Assembly (NCBI RefSeq): GCF_013249065.1
Contig: NZ_JABRWQ010000002.1
Location: 310,001-374,000 of the forward strand
Length of the DNA stretch: 64,000 bases
Source: Winogradskyella litoriviva
Lineage (GTDB): Bacteria; Bacteroidota; Bacteroidia; Flavobacteriales; Flavobacteriaceae
Direction of reading: 5' to 3'
This document shows, piece by piece, positions 42,607 to 51,999 of the stretch. Position 1 is the first letter of the stretch; each line of letters starts with the position of its first letter. Under the pieces are notes generated by a model, which worked only from the letters and a program-made list of their open reading frames with translations, ran no database searches and was not told where the DNA came from. Made by a program: the position numbers and the translations under genes.

Positions 42607-43120
42607 TAATCTTAATAATACCAAATCCAAAGAATGGTTAAGTTTAATTACCGAAATATTAGCAAAAGGAAATTCGCTTTCTACCAAATACATTACTGAA
42701 GTATTAGGAACCGAAAACACCATTTACAAAAGGAATCAACGTGGTTCAAAATTTCTAAGGCCTAAAAACAAATATTTAAGCTATATCGCCATTAATCCAG
42801 ATTTAGAAGACGACGAAACAGACCAGCCTATTTCCTTTTTAGTGTGCAGTGGAGAACAATTAAACCTTAAGCTAAAAGACTTATTAGATCTATTTCCAAA
42901 TATGGAAATTGTTGAAAACACTTATGATGGCGGAATTCAATTATTCTTTCATCCGGTGAATAGTCGCTTTAACTTTACAGCTGTGGCTTGCCAACTTTTT
43001 ACAGACTATAAAAAACTAGACGACCTAAAACATGTAAACATCAACGAAATTTCATTTATGTTTCAACCACATAAAATTAAAACAAGAGCAGGATATTCAA
43101 TGTCTAATTCTAACGCATAA
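42593..43120 (+). CDS. Unknown cytoplasmic protein
   Basis: 175 residues, no signal peptide, no recognised domain. Visible features are an N-terminal helix (KEWLSLITEILAK), a basic loop (YKRNQRGSKFLRPKNKY) and a beta-strand-rich C-terminal half ending KTRAGYSMSNSNA. It starts inside the previous gene (14-bp overlap) and its end overlaps the convergent sugar-kinase gene by 11 bp, so both termini are tightly packed. Confidence 0.75.
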   Translation: MSQSNNLNNTKSKEWLSLITEILAKGNSLSTKYITEVLGTENTIYKRNQRGSKFLRPKNKYLSYIAINPDLEDDETDQPISFLVCSGEQLNLKLKDLLDLFPNMEIVENTYDGGIQLFFHPVNSRFNFTAVACQLFTDYKKLDDLKHVNINEISFMFQPHKIKTRAGYSMSNSNA

Positions 43121-44114
43121 AACGTCCAGAAATATTACCTTCTATAATTTGTACTACATCATCAACATTACTATAATTCACATCACCTTCATAAGTGTGT
43201 TTTAAAGCACATGCGGCACACGCAAATAACATCGCTTTATAGTCATCGTAATGTTGTAAACCGTATATTAATCCTGCCGCAAAAGCATCGCCTGTACCAA
43301 TACGATCTACAATGTGCGTAATGTCTAAATCTTCGGTTTCTCTAAACTCTGTTCCATTCCACATTCGAGCTCTAATCTTATGCCAAGAGGCATTTAATGA
43401 GGTTCTAATCTTATCAAATACTTTTTCTATGGAAGGGAAAACGTCCATCAATTGCTGACTCGCTTTCTGAAAATCGTCATTAGAATAACTATAAGTCGTA
43501 CCCAATACTTCATTAATTTCATTAATACCACCTATAAATACATTAGAATAATGTAACAGTTCGGTTAATGCTTCTTTTGGGTCTTGACCATATTTCCATA
43601 AGCCACTTCTATAGGTGGGATCTGCAGAAACGGTTAATCCTTTCTCATTTGCTAATTTTAAGCCTTCTTTTAAAGTATCGTAAGCGCCTTGGGTTAGCGC
43701 TGGTGTAATGCCTGTCCAGTGCATCCAATTACCTTTCCGCAATGCTTTTTCCCAATCGACCATAGATGGTAAAATTTCAGAAAATGAAGAATGTGAGCGA
43801 TTATAGGAAATCTGACTCGGTCGCATAACCGCACCAACTTCCAAAAAATAAACGCCCAAAGGACGTTTAGAACGCACAACAGACGATGTACTTACACCAA
43901 ATTTCCTGATATAAGAAATAGCTGTATCACCTATAAAATCTTCCGAAACTACACTAATATGCTTTACATTTCCTCCAAAATTGGCAATAGATATGCCTAC
44001 ATTTAATTCGGTTCCGCCAAAGTAAAATTCTACAATATTAGACTGCATAAATTTTTTATTGCCTCGTGGCGAAATACGCATTAAAACTTCTCCAAACGTT
44101 ATAATCTGCTTCAT
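43110..44114 (-). CDS. kdgK: PfkB-family sugar kinase, probably 2-keto-3-deoxygluconate kinase
   Basis: 334 residues of the ribokinase/PfkB family. The N-terminal ITFGEVLMRISPRGNKKF, the substrate-binding FGGTELNVGISIANFGG and the catalytic DRIGTGDAFAAGLIYGL (GxGD with the base Asp) are all present. The opening pattern GEVLMR(I/L)SP fits KdgK, which phosphorylates 2-keto-3-deoxygluconate in pectin, alginate and uronate breakdown. The exact sugar is inferred. Its 3' end overlaps a convergent gene by 11 bp. Confidence 0.85.
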   Translation of the reverse strand: MKQIITFGEVLMRISPRGNKKFMQSNIVEFYFGGTELNVGISIANFGGNVKHISVVSEDFIGDTAISYIRKFGVSTSSVVRSKRPLGVYFLEVGAVMRPSQISYNRSHSSFSEILPSMVDWEKALRKGNWMHWTGITPALTQGAYDTLKEGLKLANEKGLTVSADPTYRSGLWKYGQDPKEALTELLHYSNVFIGGINEINEVLGTTYSYSNDDFQKASQQLMDVFPSIEKVFDKIRTSLNASWHKIRARMWNGTEFRETEDLDITHIVDRIGTGDAFAAGLIYGLQHYDDYKAMLFACAACALKHTYEGDVNYSNVDDVVQIIEGNISGRFMR

Positions 44115-44230
44115 GTTGGTAGCTTTAGATGATTAATAAGTAATTTTAAAATCCAAAAGATACGGACTTAATTTTATTTCAATACATTTAATAGAAATAA
44201 AGTCTGAATAAAATGCTTTAATAAATAATA

Positions 44231-44758
44231 ATGAATTCAAACCTCATAGAAACAAAACGCCTGATTCTAAGACCAATTACAAAAAATGATGTGCACGACT
44301 TTTTTGAGTTAGATGCTAACCCAAAAGTGCATCTCTTTTTAGGTAACAAACCGGTAAAAACCATTAAAGAATCGGAAGCCATGATTGATAGTATCTTAAA
44401 ACAATACAAAACCAATGGCATCGGACGATTAGCTATTATCAAAAAAACAACAAATGAATGTATAGGTTGGGCTGGACTTAAATATGAAGAAAACCTAAGA
44501 AAGGAATTCAATTATTACGATTTAGGCTACCGACTAAAAGAACAGTTTTGGGGAAAGGGCTATGCAACAGAAGCGGCTATAGCGTCCTTAAACTATGGGT
44601 TTAAAGACTTAAAACTTAAAGAAATTGGAGCTGCCGCAGATGTTAATAATATGGCTTCAAACACAATTCTAAAAAAAATAGGCTTAAAGCCTGCTGGTAC
44701 GTTTACTTATGAAGATACATTGTGCAATTGGTACCTTTTACAAAATCCTAATTTATAA
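44231..44758 (+). CDS. GNAT-family N-acetyltransferase
   Basis: 175 residues. The RimJ/RimL-like pattern is clear: ETKRLILRPITKNDVHDFF at the start, IGWAGLKYE, the LGYRLKEQFWGKGYATEAA acetyl-CoA pyrophosphate loop (Q/R-x-x-G-x-G/A as WGKGYA), and NMASNTILKKIGLK near the C-terminus. The substrate is unknown. It may act on a protein N-terminus or a small amine. Single gene, divergent from the sugar kinase. Confidence 0.92.
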   Translation: MNSNLIETKRLILRPITKNDVHDFFELDANPKVHLFLGNKPVKTIKESEAMIDSILKQYKTNGIGRLAIIKKTTNECIGWAGLKYEENLRKEFNYYDLGYRLKEQFWGKGYATEAAIASLNYGFKDLKLKEIGAAADVNNMASNTILKKIGLKPAGTFTYEDTLCNWYLLQNPNL

Positions 44759-44774
44759 ATTAAAGCACAAAAAA

Positions 44775-44821
44775 CGCAGTTAAAATATATGAGGTTTTAA
44801 GCTTCAAAAATCTTAACTGCG
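44775..44821. terminator. Terminator between convergent GNAT and tonB genes
   Basis: CGCAGTTAA (44775-44783) pairs with TTAACTGCG (44813-44821), with an A-run before and a T-rich stretch after. It lies between the two stops and can serve both directions. Confidence 0.65.
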
Positions 44822-44842
44822 CTATTTTAAGTACCTAGTTGA

Positions 44843-45571
44843 CTATTCTTGCAATACAAAGTTAATAGGAATACTATACGGTACACTTACGTTTCGGTCT
44901 CGTTGTCTTCCTGGCTCCATCGTTGGCAATAGACTCATTATACGTTCTGCTTCTTTCTCTAACAAATGGTTAGGCCCTCTACTTTTTATCTTAGTAATTT
45001 TCCCGTTTTTATCTATTAAAAAAAAGACGAATACTCTACCGTGAATATTAAGGTCTGCCGCTGCTTGTGGATATTTAAAGTTCTTTAATAAATGGGCTTG
45101 CATTTTCTCTTCAAAACAAGCTCTTAATTCTGCATTGGTGCCTTTACAACCAGGGAAAGTAGGCACTTTCTCTATAACTGAAAAAGGAACTTCTATATCT
45201 TCTTCGACCTCAACGACCTCAACTTCTTCTACATTAACTTCTCTTTCTTCAATAATATCATCTTGGCCTATTTCTGTACTTTTTACAACGGTTTCTTCAA
45301 CCTCCGCAACATCTTCTACTATAGTAATCAATTCGGTTATCACCGGCTTTTGTGCAGGAGGTGGTGGTGGCGGAATATTAATGGTTGTAATCGGTATGTC
45401 CTCATCAAACTGATCGTCTAACATTAATACGTCAGCTTTAATCGTATCTGTATTGTAAGTCTTATGTTCTAATCCTACATATGTAAGAATCAACATTACG
45501 TTTAAGCCAACAGCAAAATACAAACTGCTGTTTCGACCTACATCGGCTTTTGGATTTTTTTTGAGTTCCAT
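44843..45571 (-). CDS. tonB: TonB energy-transducing protein
   Basis: 242 residues. A short cytoplasmic start and one membrane helix (SSLYFAVGLNVMLILTYVGL) are followed by a proline stretch (IPPPPPPAQKP), an acidic Glu/Val-rich spacer, and the TonB C-terminal domain (GRVFVFFLIDKNGKITKIK to the end). It couples the proton gradient to outer-membrane receptors. The TonB-dependent receptor gene lies 94 bp upstream on the same strand, a likely partner. Confidence 0.9.
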   Translation of the reverse strand: MELKKNPKADVGRNSSLYFAVGLNVMLILTYVGLEHKTYNTDTIKADVLMLDDQFDEDIPITTINIPPPPPPAQKPVITELITIVEDVAEVEETVVKSTEIGQDDIIEEREVNVEEVEVVEVEEDIEVPFSVIEKVPTFPGCKGTNAELRACFEEKMQAHLLKNFKYPQAAADLNIHGRVFVFFLIDKNGKITKIKSRGPNHLLEKEAERIMSLLPTMEPGRQRDRNVSVPYSIPINFVLQE

Positions 45572-45665
45572 GACGTTTGATTTTATATTCTAAAGTTAAT
45601 CAACAAAAACCTAAAAAATAATGATATCCGTCATGTTTAGCTTTGGCTAAAATCAACATAAATGT

Positions 45666-47816
45666 CTAAAGTTTATCTAATTGATTGTCGTTTTTATCCT
45701 CACTAATCGTCCAAAAGAAACCTACAAAAAAGAACTGATCGGCTGCTGGTGTTAATGCACTTCTACCAAACTGACCATTTACATCTGGTGTATTGGCGTA
45801 TTGATAACCATTAATATTTCTAAACCCTAAAACATTGTTAACTGACAAATAAAGAATCTTTTGCTGATCGATTAAATAGGCCCAATTTAAACTTAGACTA
45901 TTAAACGTTTTGGTGCGCTCACTTAATAACAAATCTGTATTGGGATTAGTATATGGCCTTCCGGAAGAAAAGCTATAAGACATACCTACTTGGCTCTTCC
46001 ATTTGTCAATCCAATACTTCCCTACCAAAGACAAATTATGATTGGTAGCATAATTGGGTTGTGCTGCAACTTCAAAATTTTCATAGTTACGCTCGGTGTC
46101 TAAATAAGAATAACTCAACCAGTAATCTACATTTTTAATACTCGTGTTATCTCTCCAGAAAAAATCGAGACCTTGGGCATAGCCATCACCTAAAGTATTA
46201 AAGTTAGAATCAAATTGTGCAAAGTCCGTATCGTACTTTATTAAGTGGTCATAATCCTTACGGTAGGCTTCTGCTCTAAATAATTTTCCATTGTTTACAT
46301 ATTGATAATTAAGAATATAATGTGCTGTCTTTTGTGCTCTTAAGTGGTGTTCAAACTTTAAAACATCACTATTTGGGTTTTGAAAAAAGTGACCATAAGC
46401 TAAAGAAAACTGTCCGTTCTTTGATGCTTTATAAGCCAAAGCAGCTCTCGGAGCTAATTCTGCGGACTTAAAAATAGAACTATAATCAGCACGCAAACCA
46501 ACTTTTAATGCCAAATCTTTAGAGAAAATAAGGTCGGCTTCTGTAAAACCTGCCGTGATAGTATTGTCGTAACCATAGGTCTCGTCTAAACTACCATCCT
46601 TATAGTGCTCTGTATATTCTGTAATAAATTGCTCCGCACCAAAACTGAGTTTAAATCTGCTGTTAAAACGCTTTTTTAATTTCATCTTTAAATGGGCTGA
46701 GTTTTCTGTACCATCAATATCACTGACCTCAATGCCTAATGTATTCTTCGCATACGTATAACTAACACCTGTACTCATCGTCCAGTTGGCGCCTAATACG
46801 CCTTTATAAGAGGTGTTTAAATAGAAATTACTATTGTTTAATTTAAAGTCTATACCATCTTCATAATTGATATCCTCTTGGGTAAGTTCAAATTGTGAGG
46901 TATCAAAAGCAGCATAAAACTTTAGCATACCATTATTTAACTTTTGTCTAAACACAGTTTCGCCTTGCGCTCCTCTATATGGTGTTTTCCAATCGTTTCT
47001 ATCTTTAAAAACTTCGAGATAGGGTCCTAGATTAATATATGAGACATTAAAACTTAAAGACGACTTATCCCATTTCTGCGTATTGCCTAAGGTAGCACCA
47101 ACACTCATAATGCCTATATCGGTTTTTTCTTGGGTAGGTTCATCTATAGTATTTAGCAACAAGACACTAGATAAGGCTTGCCCATACTCCGAAGAATAGC
47201 CGCCTGTAGAAAAGGTAATACCATCAAATAAAAATGGCGAATAACGACCTCGCGTTGGCGAATTATTTGGAGCTGGCGTATAGGGCGTAAAGACCCGTAT
47301 GCCATCTATAAATATCTGCGTTTCATCTGCACTGCCACCGCGCACAAATAAACGGCCATCTTCAGATACATTAGAGGTGCCTGGTAAGGTTTGTAACGCA
47401 CCCACAAAATCGCCTAAGGCACTGGCTGTGGTAACAACATCTAAAGGTTTCAAAACCGAAACCTTACTATTATCATTGGCTTCAAATGTTCCTGCACTTA
47501 ATACCACAGCATCTAATGATTCTACATCTGCTCTTAATTTAATAGTTAAATCTTTGAGCTCTGATACAGGCTTAACAATAGATTTGGTTTCAAAAGATAA
47601 AAAGGACACCACTAAATTTTGGGTGCCGTTTTCTGCTGTTGAAAATGTAAAATAACCGCGCTCATCTGTAGTCACACCATCATAAGTGCCTTCTAAATAC
47701 ACATTGGCGCCACTAATGGGCTCGTTTTTGGCATCGATAACTTTACCTGAAATAGTGGTTTGTCCGTTAACGAGACCAAAGAGTAATAAAATGAGAATAG
47801 TGATGAGCTTGTTCAT
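45666..47816 (-). CDS. TonB-dependent outer-membrane receptor
   Basis: 716 residues. After a signal peptide there is a carboxypeptidase-like regulatory domain (about 20-105: TTISGKVIDAKNEPISGANV, DERGYFTF). The plug domain follows (PLDVVTTASALGDFVGALQ, LFVRGGSADETQIFIDGI), then a beta-barrel ending in a C-terminal strand region. The substrate is unknown. No SusD partner is adjacent, which argues against a glycan system of the Sus type. Followed by tonB on the same strand. Confidence 0.94.
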   Translation of the reverse strand: MNKLITILILLLFGLVNGQTTISGKVIDAKNEPISGANVYLEGTYDGVTTDERGYFTFSTAENGTQNLVVSFLSFETKSIVKPVSELKDLTIKLRADVESLDAVVLSAGTFEANDNSKVSVLKPLDVVTTASALGDFVGALQTLPGTSNVSEDGRLFVRGGSADETQIFIDGIRVFTPYTPAPNNSPTRGRYSPFLFDGITFSTGGYSSEYGQALSSVLLLNTIDEPTQEKTDIGIMSVGATLGNTQKWDKSSLSFNVSYINLGPYLEVFKDRNDWKTPYRGAQGETVFRQKLNNGMLKFYAAFDTSQFELTQEDINYEDGIDFKLNNSNFYLNTSYKGVLGANWTMSTGVSYTYAKNTLGIEVSDIDGTENSAHLKMKLKKRFNSRFKLSFGAEQFITEYTEHYKDGSLDETYGYDNTITAGFTEADLIFSKDLALKVGLRADYSSIFKSAELAPRAALAYKASKNGQFSLAYGHFFQNPNSDVLKFEHHLRAQKTAHYILNYQYVNNGKLFRAEAYRKDYDHLIKYDTDFAQFDSNFNTLGDGYAQGLDFFWRDNTSIKNVDYWLSYSYLDTERNYENFEVAAQPNYATNHNLSLVGKYWIDKWKSQVGMSYSFSSGRPYTNPNTDLLLSERTKTFNSLSLNWAYLIDQQKILYLSVNNVLGFRNINGYQYANTPDVNGQFGRSALTPAADQFFFVGFFWTISEDKNDNQLDKL

Positions 47817-47939
47817 GTTTTTGATTGATTAAAAGTTCGTTTCTTAATTGATAAGACAAACTTCTACAATTTTACATGCACAAAGAATTCTATGTGACCC
47901 AACTGTATTTTTTTAATGACGAATTGAATATATTTGAAA

Positions 47940-48095
47940 ATGGGTCTTATAAAAAATTTAGCATTCAGGTTTATAATTAGTATGAGTATCGCTTATTCAA
48001 TAGCGCAACAAAGCAAGGATTTTGAAACCTTAATACTTATTATAGTATTTATTTTACTTTTTGCCTTACTCACATATATGGCTAAAAAATTTTAG
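47940..48095 (+). CDS. Small membrane protein, 51 aa
   Basis: Short frame, ATG 47940 to TAG 48093-48095. The N-terminal part (LAFRFIISMSIAYSIAQ) resembles a signal or first helix. The second half is one strong membrane helix (TLILIIVFILLFALLTYMA) ending in KKF. It lies in the 342-bp gap between the TonB-dependent receptor and the NDH-2 gene, both on the other strand. No family recognised. The amino-acid pattern is convincing, but conservation has not been tested. Confidence 0.5.
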   Translation: MGLIKNLAFRFIISMSIAYSIAQQSKDFETLILIIVFILLFALLTYMAKKF

Positions 48096-48158
48096 CTAAG
48101 ACTCCAATTACAATAGTTCTACCCACTACCAATAACGACCAACCAGCAACCAGACCAT

Positions 48159-49430
48159 TTACTTCTTAAAGGGACGAATGATTAATCGGGCAGCTTTATC
48201 AAAATTAATGTAGTTATACGTCCAGTTGAATAATACAATCACACGGTTTCTAAAACCGACTAAAGACATTAAATGAACAAACATCCATACAAACCAAGCA
48301 AAAAAGCCACCAAATTTATAATGTTTTAAATCGACTACAGCTTTATTTCTACCAATGGTTGCCATGGATCCTTTGTCTTTATACACAAATGGTTTCAACG
48401 GTTGGTTATCTATTAATCGCAATAGGTTTTTACCTAACAAATAACCTTGTTGAATAGCAGGTTGCGCAACTTGAGGATGTCCTTTTGGATAGGCTTCCGT
48501 GGGCATTAACGCAATATCACCTATGGCAAAAATACGAGTATAACCGTCTACTTGATTATATGCGTTAACATTATAACGGTTCGCTCTTTCCATTATAGCT
48601 TCTGGTTTTAACCCATGGATTGGCGCTCCTGTTACACCTGCTGCCCAAATTAAGGTTTCAGATTCCATGGTTACACCTGTATTAGTGGTTACGGTTTTGC
48701 CATCATAATGTTTTACAATAGTACTACAACGCACCTTTACACCTAAACGCTTTAAAAACGTTTCTGCTTTTTGCGAGGCATGTTCACTCATGGGTGGCAA
48801 AACACGATCGGCACCTTCTAGTAAATGAATGTGCATATCATCAGGATTCAAATCATGATAATCTCTAGGTAAGATATTATTCTTAAGTTCGGCTATAGCA
48901 CCTGCCAACTCCACGCCTGTGGGTCCTGCGCCTACAATTACAAAATTAAGATAGGCTTCGCGCGCTTCTAAAGTAGTGGCTATCGCTGCTTTTTCAAAAT
49001 TCTCTAATATTAAGCTCCTAATATCTAAGGCTTGCGGAACCGATTTCATGGGCATACTATGCGTCTCAATGGCCGTATTGCCAAAATAATTGGTTTTGGT
49101 GCCTGTGGCAATTACCAAATAGTCATAACTTAAACGGCCTATAGAAGTGATAATGTCCTTAGACTCGGGTATAATTTGTTCCACTTCGGCTAAACGAAAA
49201 AAGGTATTTTTATGCTTTTTTATAATCTTACGTAACGGATATGCTATAGAATCGGGCTCTAAACCAGAACTAGATACCTGATACAACAAGGGTTGAAATG
49301 TATGATAATTGTGCTTATCTATTAAAACCACTTGCACATTTTTATTCGCTAAGGTCTTTACCAAATGTACGCCTGCAAAGCCGCCTCCTATAATAACAAT
49401 TCTTGGTAAACTAGACTGAGGAATATTCAT
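48159..49430 (-). CDS. ndh: Type II NADH:quinone oxidoreductase (NDH-2)
   Basis: 423 residues. The FAD-binding GGGFAG (residues 15-20) is followed by the NDH-2 segment YHTFQPLLYQVSSSGLEPDSI. A second nucleotide-binding site is GAGPTGVELAGAI. IFAIGDIALMP (FAD contact) and a QPAIQQG quinone-site-like segment come later. The C-terminal amphipathic and hydrophobic helices (FFAWFVWMFVHLMSLVGFRNR) anchor it at the inner membrane. It passes electrons from NADH to menaquinone without proton pumping. Single gene. Confidence 0.93.
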   Translation of the reverse strand: MNIPQSSLPRIVIIGGGFAGVHLVKTLANKNVQVVLIDKHNYHTFQPLLYQVSSSGLEPDSIAYPLRKIIKKHKNTFFRLAEVEQIIPESKDIITSIGRLSYDYLVIATGTKTNYFGNTAIETHSMPMKSVPQALDIRSLILENFEKAAIATTLEAREAYLNFVIVGAGPTGVELAGAIAELKNNILPRDYHDLNPDDMHIHLLEGADRVLPPMSEHASQKAETFLKRLGVKVRCSTIVKHYDGKTVTTNTGVTMESETLIWAAGVTGAPIHGLKPEAIMERANRYNVNAYNQVDGYTRIFAIGDIALMPTEAYPKGHPQVAQPAIQQGYLLGKNLLRLIDNQPLKPFVYKDKGSMATIGRNKAVVDLKHYKFGGFFAWFVWMFVHLMSLVGFRNRVIVLFNWTYNYINFDKAARLIIRPFKK

Positions 49431-49505
49431 AACTTTAGGGTTGAAATTATAGTATAAAAATACGAATAATCACAATCATATGGCTGCACTATAACTTTTC
49501 TTAAA

Positions 49506-49513
49506 TAAATTTG
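49506..49513 (+). promoter_or_regulatory. -7 promoter element of the ECF sigma gene
   Basis: TAAATTTG matches TAnnTTTG exactly. No TTTG stands at the normal -33 spacing. The TTG start codon is 53 bp downstream. Confidence 0.45.
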
Positions 49514-49565
49514 TAACAAAACAGAAACTCATACTACTAATGAGATAACCAACCTAACTCATCAA

Positions 49566-50060
49566 TTGAATAAAGAACTAGAACATAGTTTTGTAGAACA
49601 GTTGCAAAAACATCAAAACATTGTACATAAGGTGTGCCGTTTGTACACTAACAATGTCGATGCGCATAACGATTTGTTCCAAGAAATCACCATACAATTA
49701 TGGCGGGCTTATCCTAAATTTAGAGGCGATGCTAAATTTAGTACTTGGATGTATCGTGTGGGACTAAACACCGCAATTACGTTGTACAGAAAATCGAAAC
49801 GACGAATAGATACACAGGCTTTTGATGCTGTAGAGTTTAAAATTAAAGCGGAAGACTATGATGATACAGAAGAGCAACAATTAAAACTCTTATACCAAGC
49901 AGTTCATCAATTAAATGATATTGAAAAAGCTTTGGTCCTATTGTATTTAGAGGATAAAGACTATAGGGAAATCAGTGAAACCTTAGGAATTACTGAAGTT
50001 AATGCGCGTGTTAAAATGAACCGCGTTAAAAAGAAATTAAGAACCATACTTAATCCGTAA
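49566..50060 (+). CDS. ECF-type sigma factor (TTG start)
   Basis: 164 residues. Sigma region 2 is DLFQEITIQLWRAYPKFRGD, then FSTWMYRVGLNTAI. Region 4 is the HTH YREISETLGITEVNARVKMNR. No in-frame ATG gives a full region 2, so translation must start at TTG 49566, just before NKELEHSF. It probably controls a small regulon with the membrane protein that follows 4 bp downstream, which is placed like an anti-sigma factor. Confidence 0.9.
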   Translation: MNKELEHSFVEQLQKHQNIVHKVCRLYTNNVDAHNDLFQEITIQLWRAYPKFRGDAKFSTWMYRVGLNTAITLYRKSKRRIDTQAFDAVEFKIKAEDYDDTEEQQLKLLYQAVHQLNDIEKALVLLYLEDKDYREISETLGITEVNARVKMNRVKKKLRTILNP

Positions 50061-50064
50061 AATT

Positions 50065-50697
50065 ATGGATGAATTAGAATTATTAAAGAAAGACTGGAAG
50101 CAAAACGAAAATCAGTTTCAAACATTTTCGGATAGCGATATATATACAATGAGCCACAAAAAGTCATCGTCTATTGTAAAAACTTTATTTTACATTAGTT
50201 TGGCAGAATTGGTGTTTTGGATACTTATTAACTTCCTTCCCTTTGTCCTTTCGGATCGCATGAAAGCACAACTCGAAGAAATGAGCCACAGCTGGATTTA
50301 CATGGGCTTAAATATATTAAGCTATGGCGTTATTATACTGTTTATTTATCTCTTATATACGGCGCACAAAGCTATCTCTGTTACAGATAATGCCAAAAAA
50401 CTAATGGAGAGCATTCTTAAAACACGTAAAATAATTAAGTATTACGTGCTTTATAATTTATGTATTGCCTTATTAAGCATTCCGTTTTCACTGTACTTCT
50501 CCATTAATGAACATCCTGAAATCTCCCAACAACTCAACGCAGCAACTTCTAAAGAACTGGTGTTAATTGGTTTAATTACCGTAGTAGTAACGGCAGTGTT
50601 TCTAGGGTTAATTTGGCTGTTTTATAAACTTATTTACGGGATTCTTATAAAACGCCTCAACAGAAATTATAACGAATTGAAAAAGTTAGAAGTGTAA
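50065..50697 (+). CDS. Four-helix membrane protein paired with the sigma factor
   Basis: 210 residues. A cytoplasmic N-terminus of about 50 residues (MDELELLKKDWKQNENQFQTF) precedes four hydrophobic helices (about 55-77, 88-115, 130-152, 170-195) and a short basic tail. The start lies 4 bp after the sigma factor stop. The arrangement fits an anti-sigma or stress-sensing partner, but no zinc-binding anti-sigma motif is present and the role is inferred from position. Confidence 0.82.
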   Translation: MDELELLKKDWKQNENQFQTFSDSDIYTMSHKKSSSIVKTLFYISLAELVFWILINFLPFVLSDRMKAQLEEMSHSWIYMGLNILSYGVIILFIYLLYTAHKAISVTDNAKKLMESILKTRKIIKYYVLYNLCIALLSIPFSLYFSINEHPEISQQLNAATSKELVLIGLITVVVTAVFLGLIWLFYKLIYGILIKRLNRNYNELKKLEV

Positions 50698-50723
50698 CTT
50701 AAATTAATATAAGTTTAACTACT

Positions 50724-50776
50724 AAAAAAATAGCATCAAATTCATTTTTTAATGAAACATTGATGCTATTTTTTTT
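50724..50776. terminator. Bidirectional terminator
   Basis: A7 plus TAGCATCA (50724-50738) pairs with TGATGCTA plus T8 (to 50776), with a second small hairpin in the loop. It serves the convergent gene ends at 50697 and 50792. Confidence 0.9.
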
Positions 50777-50791
50777 AGTTAAATTAATCCG

Positions 50792-51313
50792 TTATTTCCG
50801 CTGACCTACAAACTGCTGACTCTTCAATTTAAACAACACATTAAAGCTGGTTAAACTACCATAACTTCTAGTAATATACTGCTGCAAATCTATCTTTTCT
50901 TGTTCTTCTAAATTACTAGAGTTTATCTTTTGCTCCATAACACGCAAGCGGTCACGTACCATTGTTATTTTATGAAAGAAAGTGTCTATCGGTAATACTT
51001 TGCCTTGTAAATTAGTATCACCTGGTTCCATAATTAATTTACCGCCTTTCCATTTGTCTGCAATGGATACGACTTCAGACACGTCCGACCATTTCTTTAG
51101 TATCGACTTTAAACTTTGCTCTACTTCAAAAAAGCTGATGGTATCTACCTCATCTTCGGCAGCTTCTATCACCTCAAATTCCGAATCAATTGCAATTGTC
51201 TCTAAGCCATTGTCTATAAAAGTAACCCAATAGTGTTTTGAAGTGACATTGGTTACAACTCCTTTTCCATATGTTGTGTGATTAATCCTTGATCCTATAC
51301 CTAATAATTTCAT
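50792..51313 (-). CDS. Unknown flavobacterial protein with KOW-like start
   Basis: 173 residues. The N-terminal 50 residues (GIGSRINHTTYGKGVVTNVTS, then YWVTFIDNG) resemble small beta-barrel SH3/KOW-type or UvrD-C-terminal-like modules that begin with a G(x)GVV pattern. The rest is helical (VEQSLKSILKKWSDV, VRDRLRVMEQKI). Cytoplasmic, function unknown. It may bind nucleic acid by the barrel, which is inference. Single gene with a shared terminator on its 3' side. Confidence 0.85.
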   Translation of the reverse strand: MKLLGIGSRINHTTYGKGVVTNVTSKHYWVTFIDNGLETIAIDSEFEVIEAAEDEVDTISFFEVEQSLKSILKKWSDVSEVVSIADKWKGGKLIMEPGDTNLQGKVLPIDTFFHKITMVRDRLRVMEQKINSSNLEEQEKIDLQQYITRSYGSLTSFNVLFKLKSQQFVGQRK

Positions 51314-51516
51314 CTGTTTTTATATGCTTTAATTCTGTTATACGGGTTTCTATGATGCGCTACTTCTAATGATTTTTTCACTTTTAATGAGAAAAAACAG
51401 TACCGTTAAGCGCTATTTTAAAGGAACTAAAATAAAGAAAAAATAAAACCTAAAACGGTATTTTTCCGCAATTGTTAAGTTTTATTTAAAGCCTATTCTA
51501 ATTCCTAAATTCTATT

Positions 51517-51524
51517 TATTTTTG
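51517..51524 (+). promoter_or_regulatory. -7 promoter element of the 116-aa secreted protein
   Basis: TATTTTTG, a TAnnTTTG match, 29 bp before the ATG at 51554. The -33 region is weak (TATTC). Confidence 0.5.
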
Positions 51525-51553
51525 CGACAATCTCAATATAAATTAATATAATT

Positions 51554-51904
51554 ATGAAAAAACTATTATTTACACTGTTATTTTTTGGATTATGTTTTTC
51601 AGCACAAGCTAGCAACGACCCTAAAGTTGGAGATGAATTAATTATTAAAGCCCCTGTTACACAATCCTATCATTACATTAAATTCCCAAAACCAAACATT
51701 CTAATTAAACGTGGTACCGTTACGGGTTATAAAAGTGTTCGTAACAATACCGTAATTGTTAGCGCTGTTACAACCAATGATGATGGCTCTATTGAGGTAG
51801 AACTAACCAAAAAAGATGGCACTAAATTCTTTGGCTTCTTAAGTAAAGTCAAAGCGAATTACACCAAAGCCATCGACGCTAACGAACTGGCCATTGCGAA
51901 ATAA
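51554..51904 (+). CDS. Small secreted unknown protein
   Basis: 116 residues. A clear signal peptide (KKLLFTLLFFGLCFSAQA, cleavage after ASA-type AQA) precedes a small beta-rich domain (KVGDELIIKAP, RGTVTGYKSVRNNTVIVSA, DGTKFFGFLSKVK). The VGDEL(I/V) and GTV patterns suggest an OB-fold- or SH3-like barrel. No family named. It is flanked by its own promoter and terminator, so it is a single transcription unit. Confidence 0.85.
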   Translation: MKKLLFTLLFFGLCFSAQASNDPKVGDELIIKAPVTQSYHYIKFPKPNILIKRGTVTGYKSVRNNTVIVSAVTTNDDGSIEVELTKKDGTKFFGFLSKVKANYTKAIDANELAIAK

Positions 51905-51922
51905 AAACAGCCGTATATAAAC

Positions 51923-51957
51923 AAAAAAGTATGCTATAAGTCGTAGCATACTTTTTT
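51923..51957. terminator. Bidirectional terminator
   Basis: A6 plus GTATGCTA (51923-51936), a 7-nt loop, then TAGCATAC plus T6 (to 51957). It lies between the convergent ends at 51904 and 52000. Confidence 0.92.
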
Positions 51958-51999
51958 AGTTTAGTTTGTGGGTATCAACTCTTCAAACAACCCAATACA

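Noticed and set aside
45666..47816. Sus-type glycan uptake locus
   Set aside because: No SusD-like gene or glycoside hydrolase lies next to the receptor.
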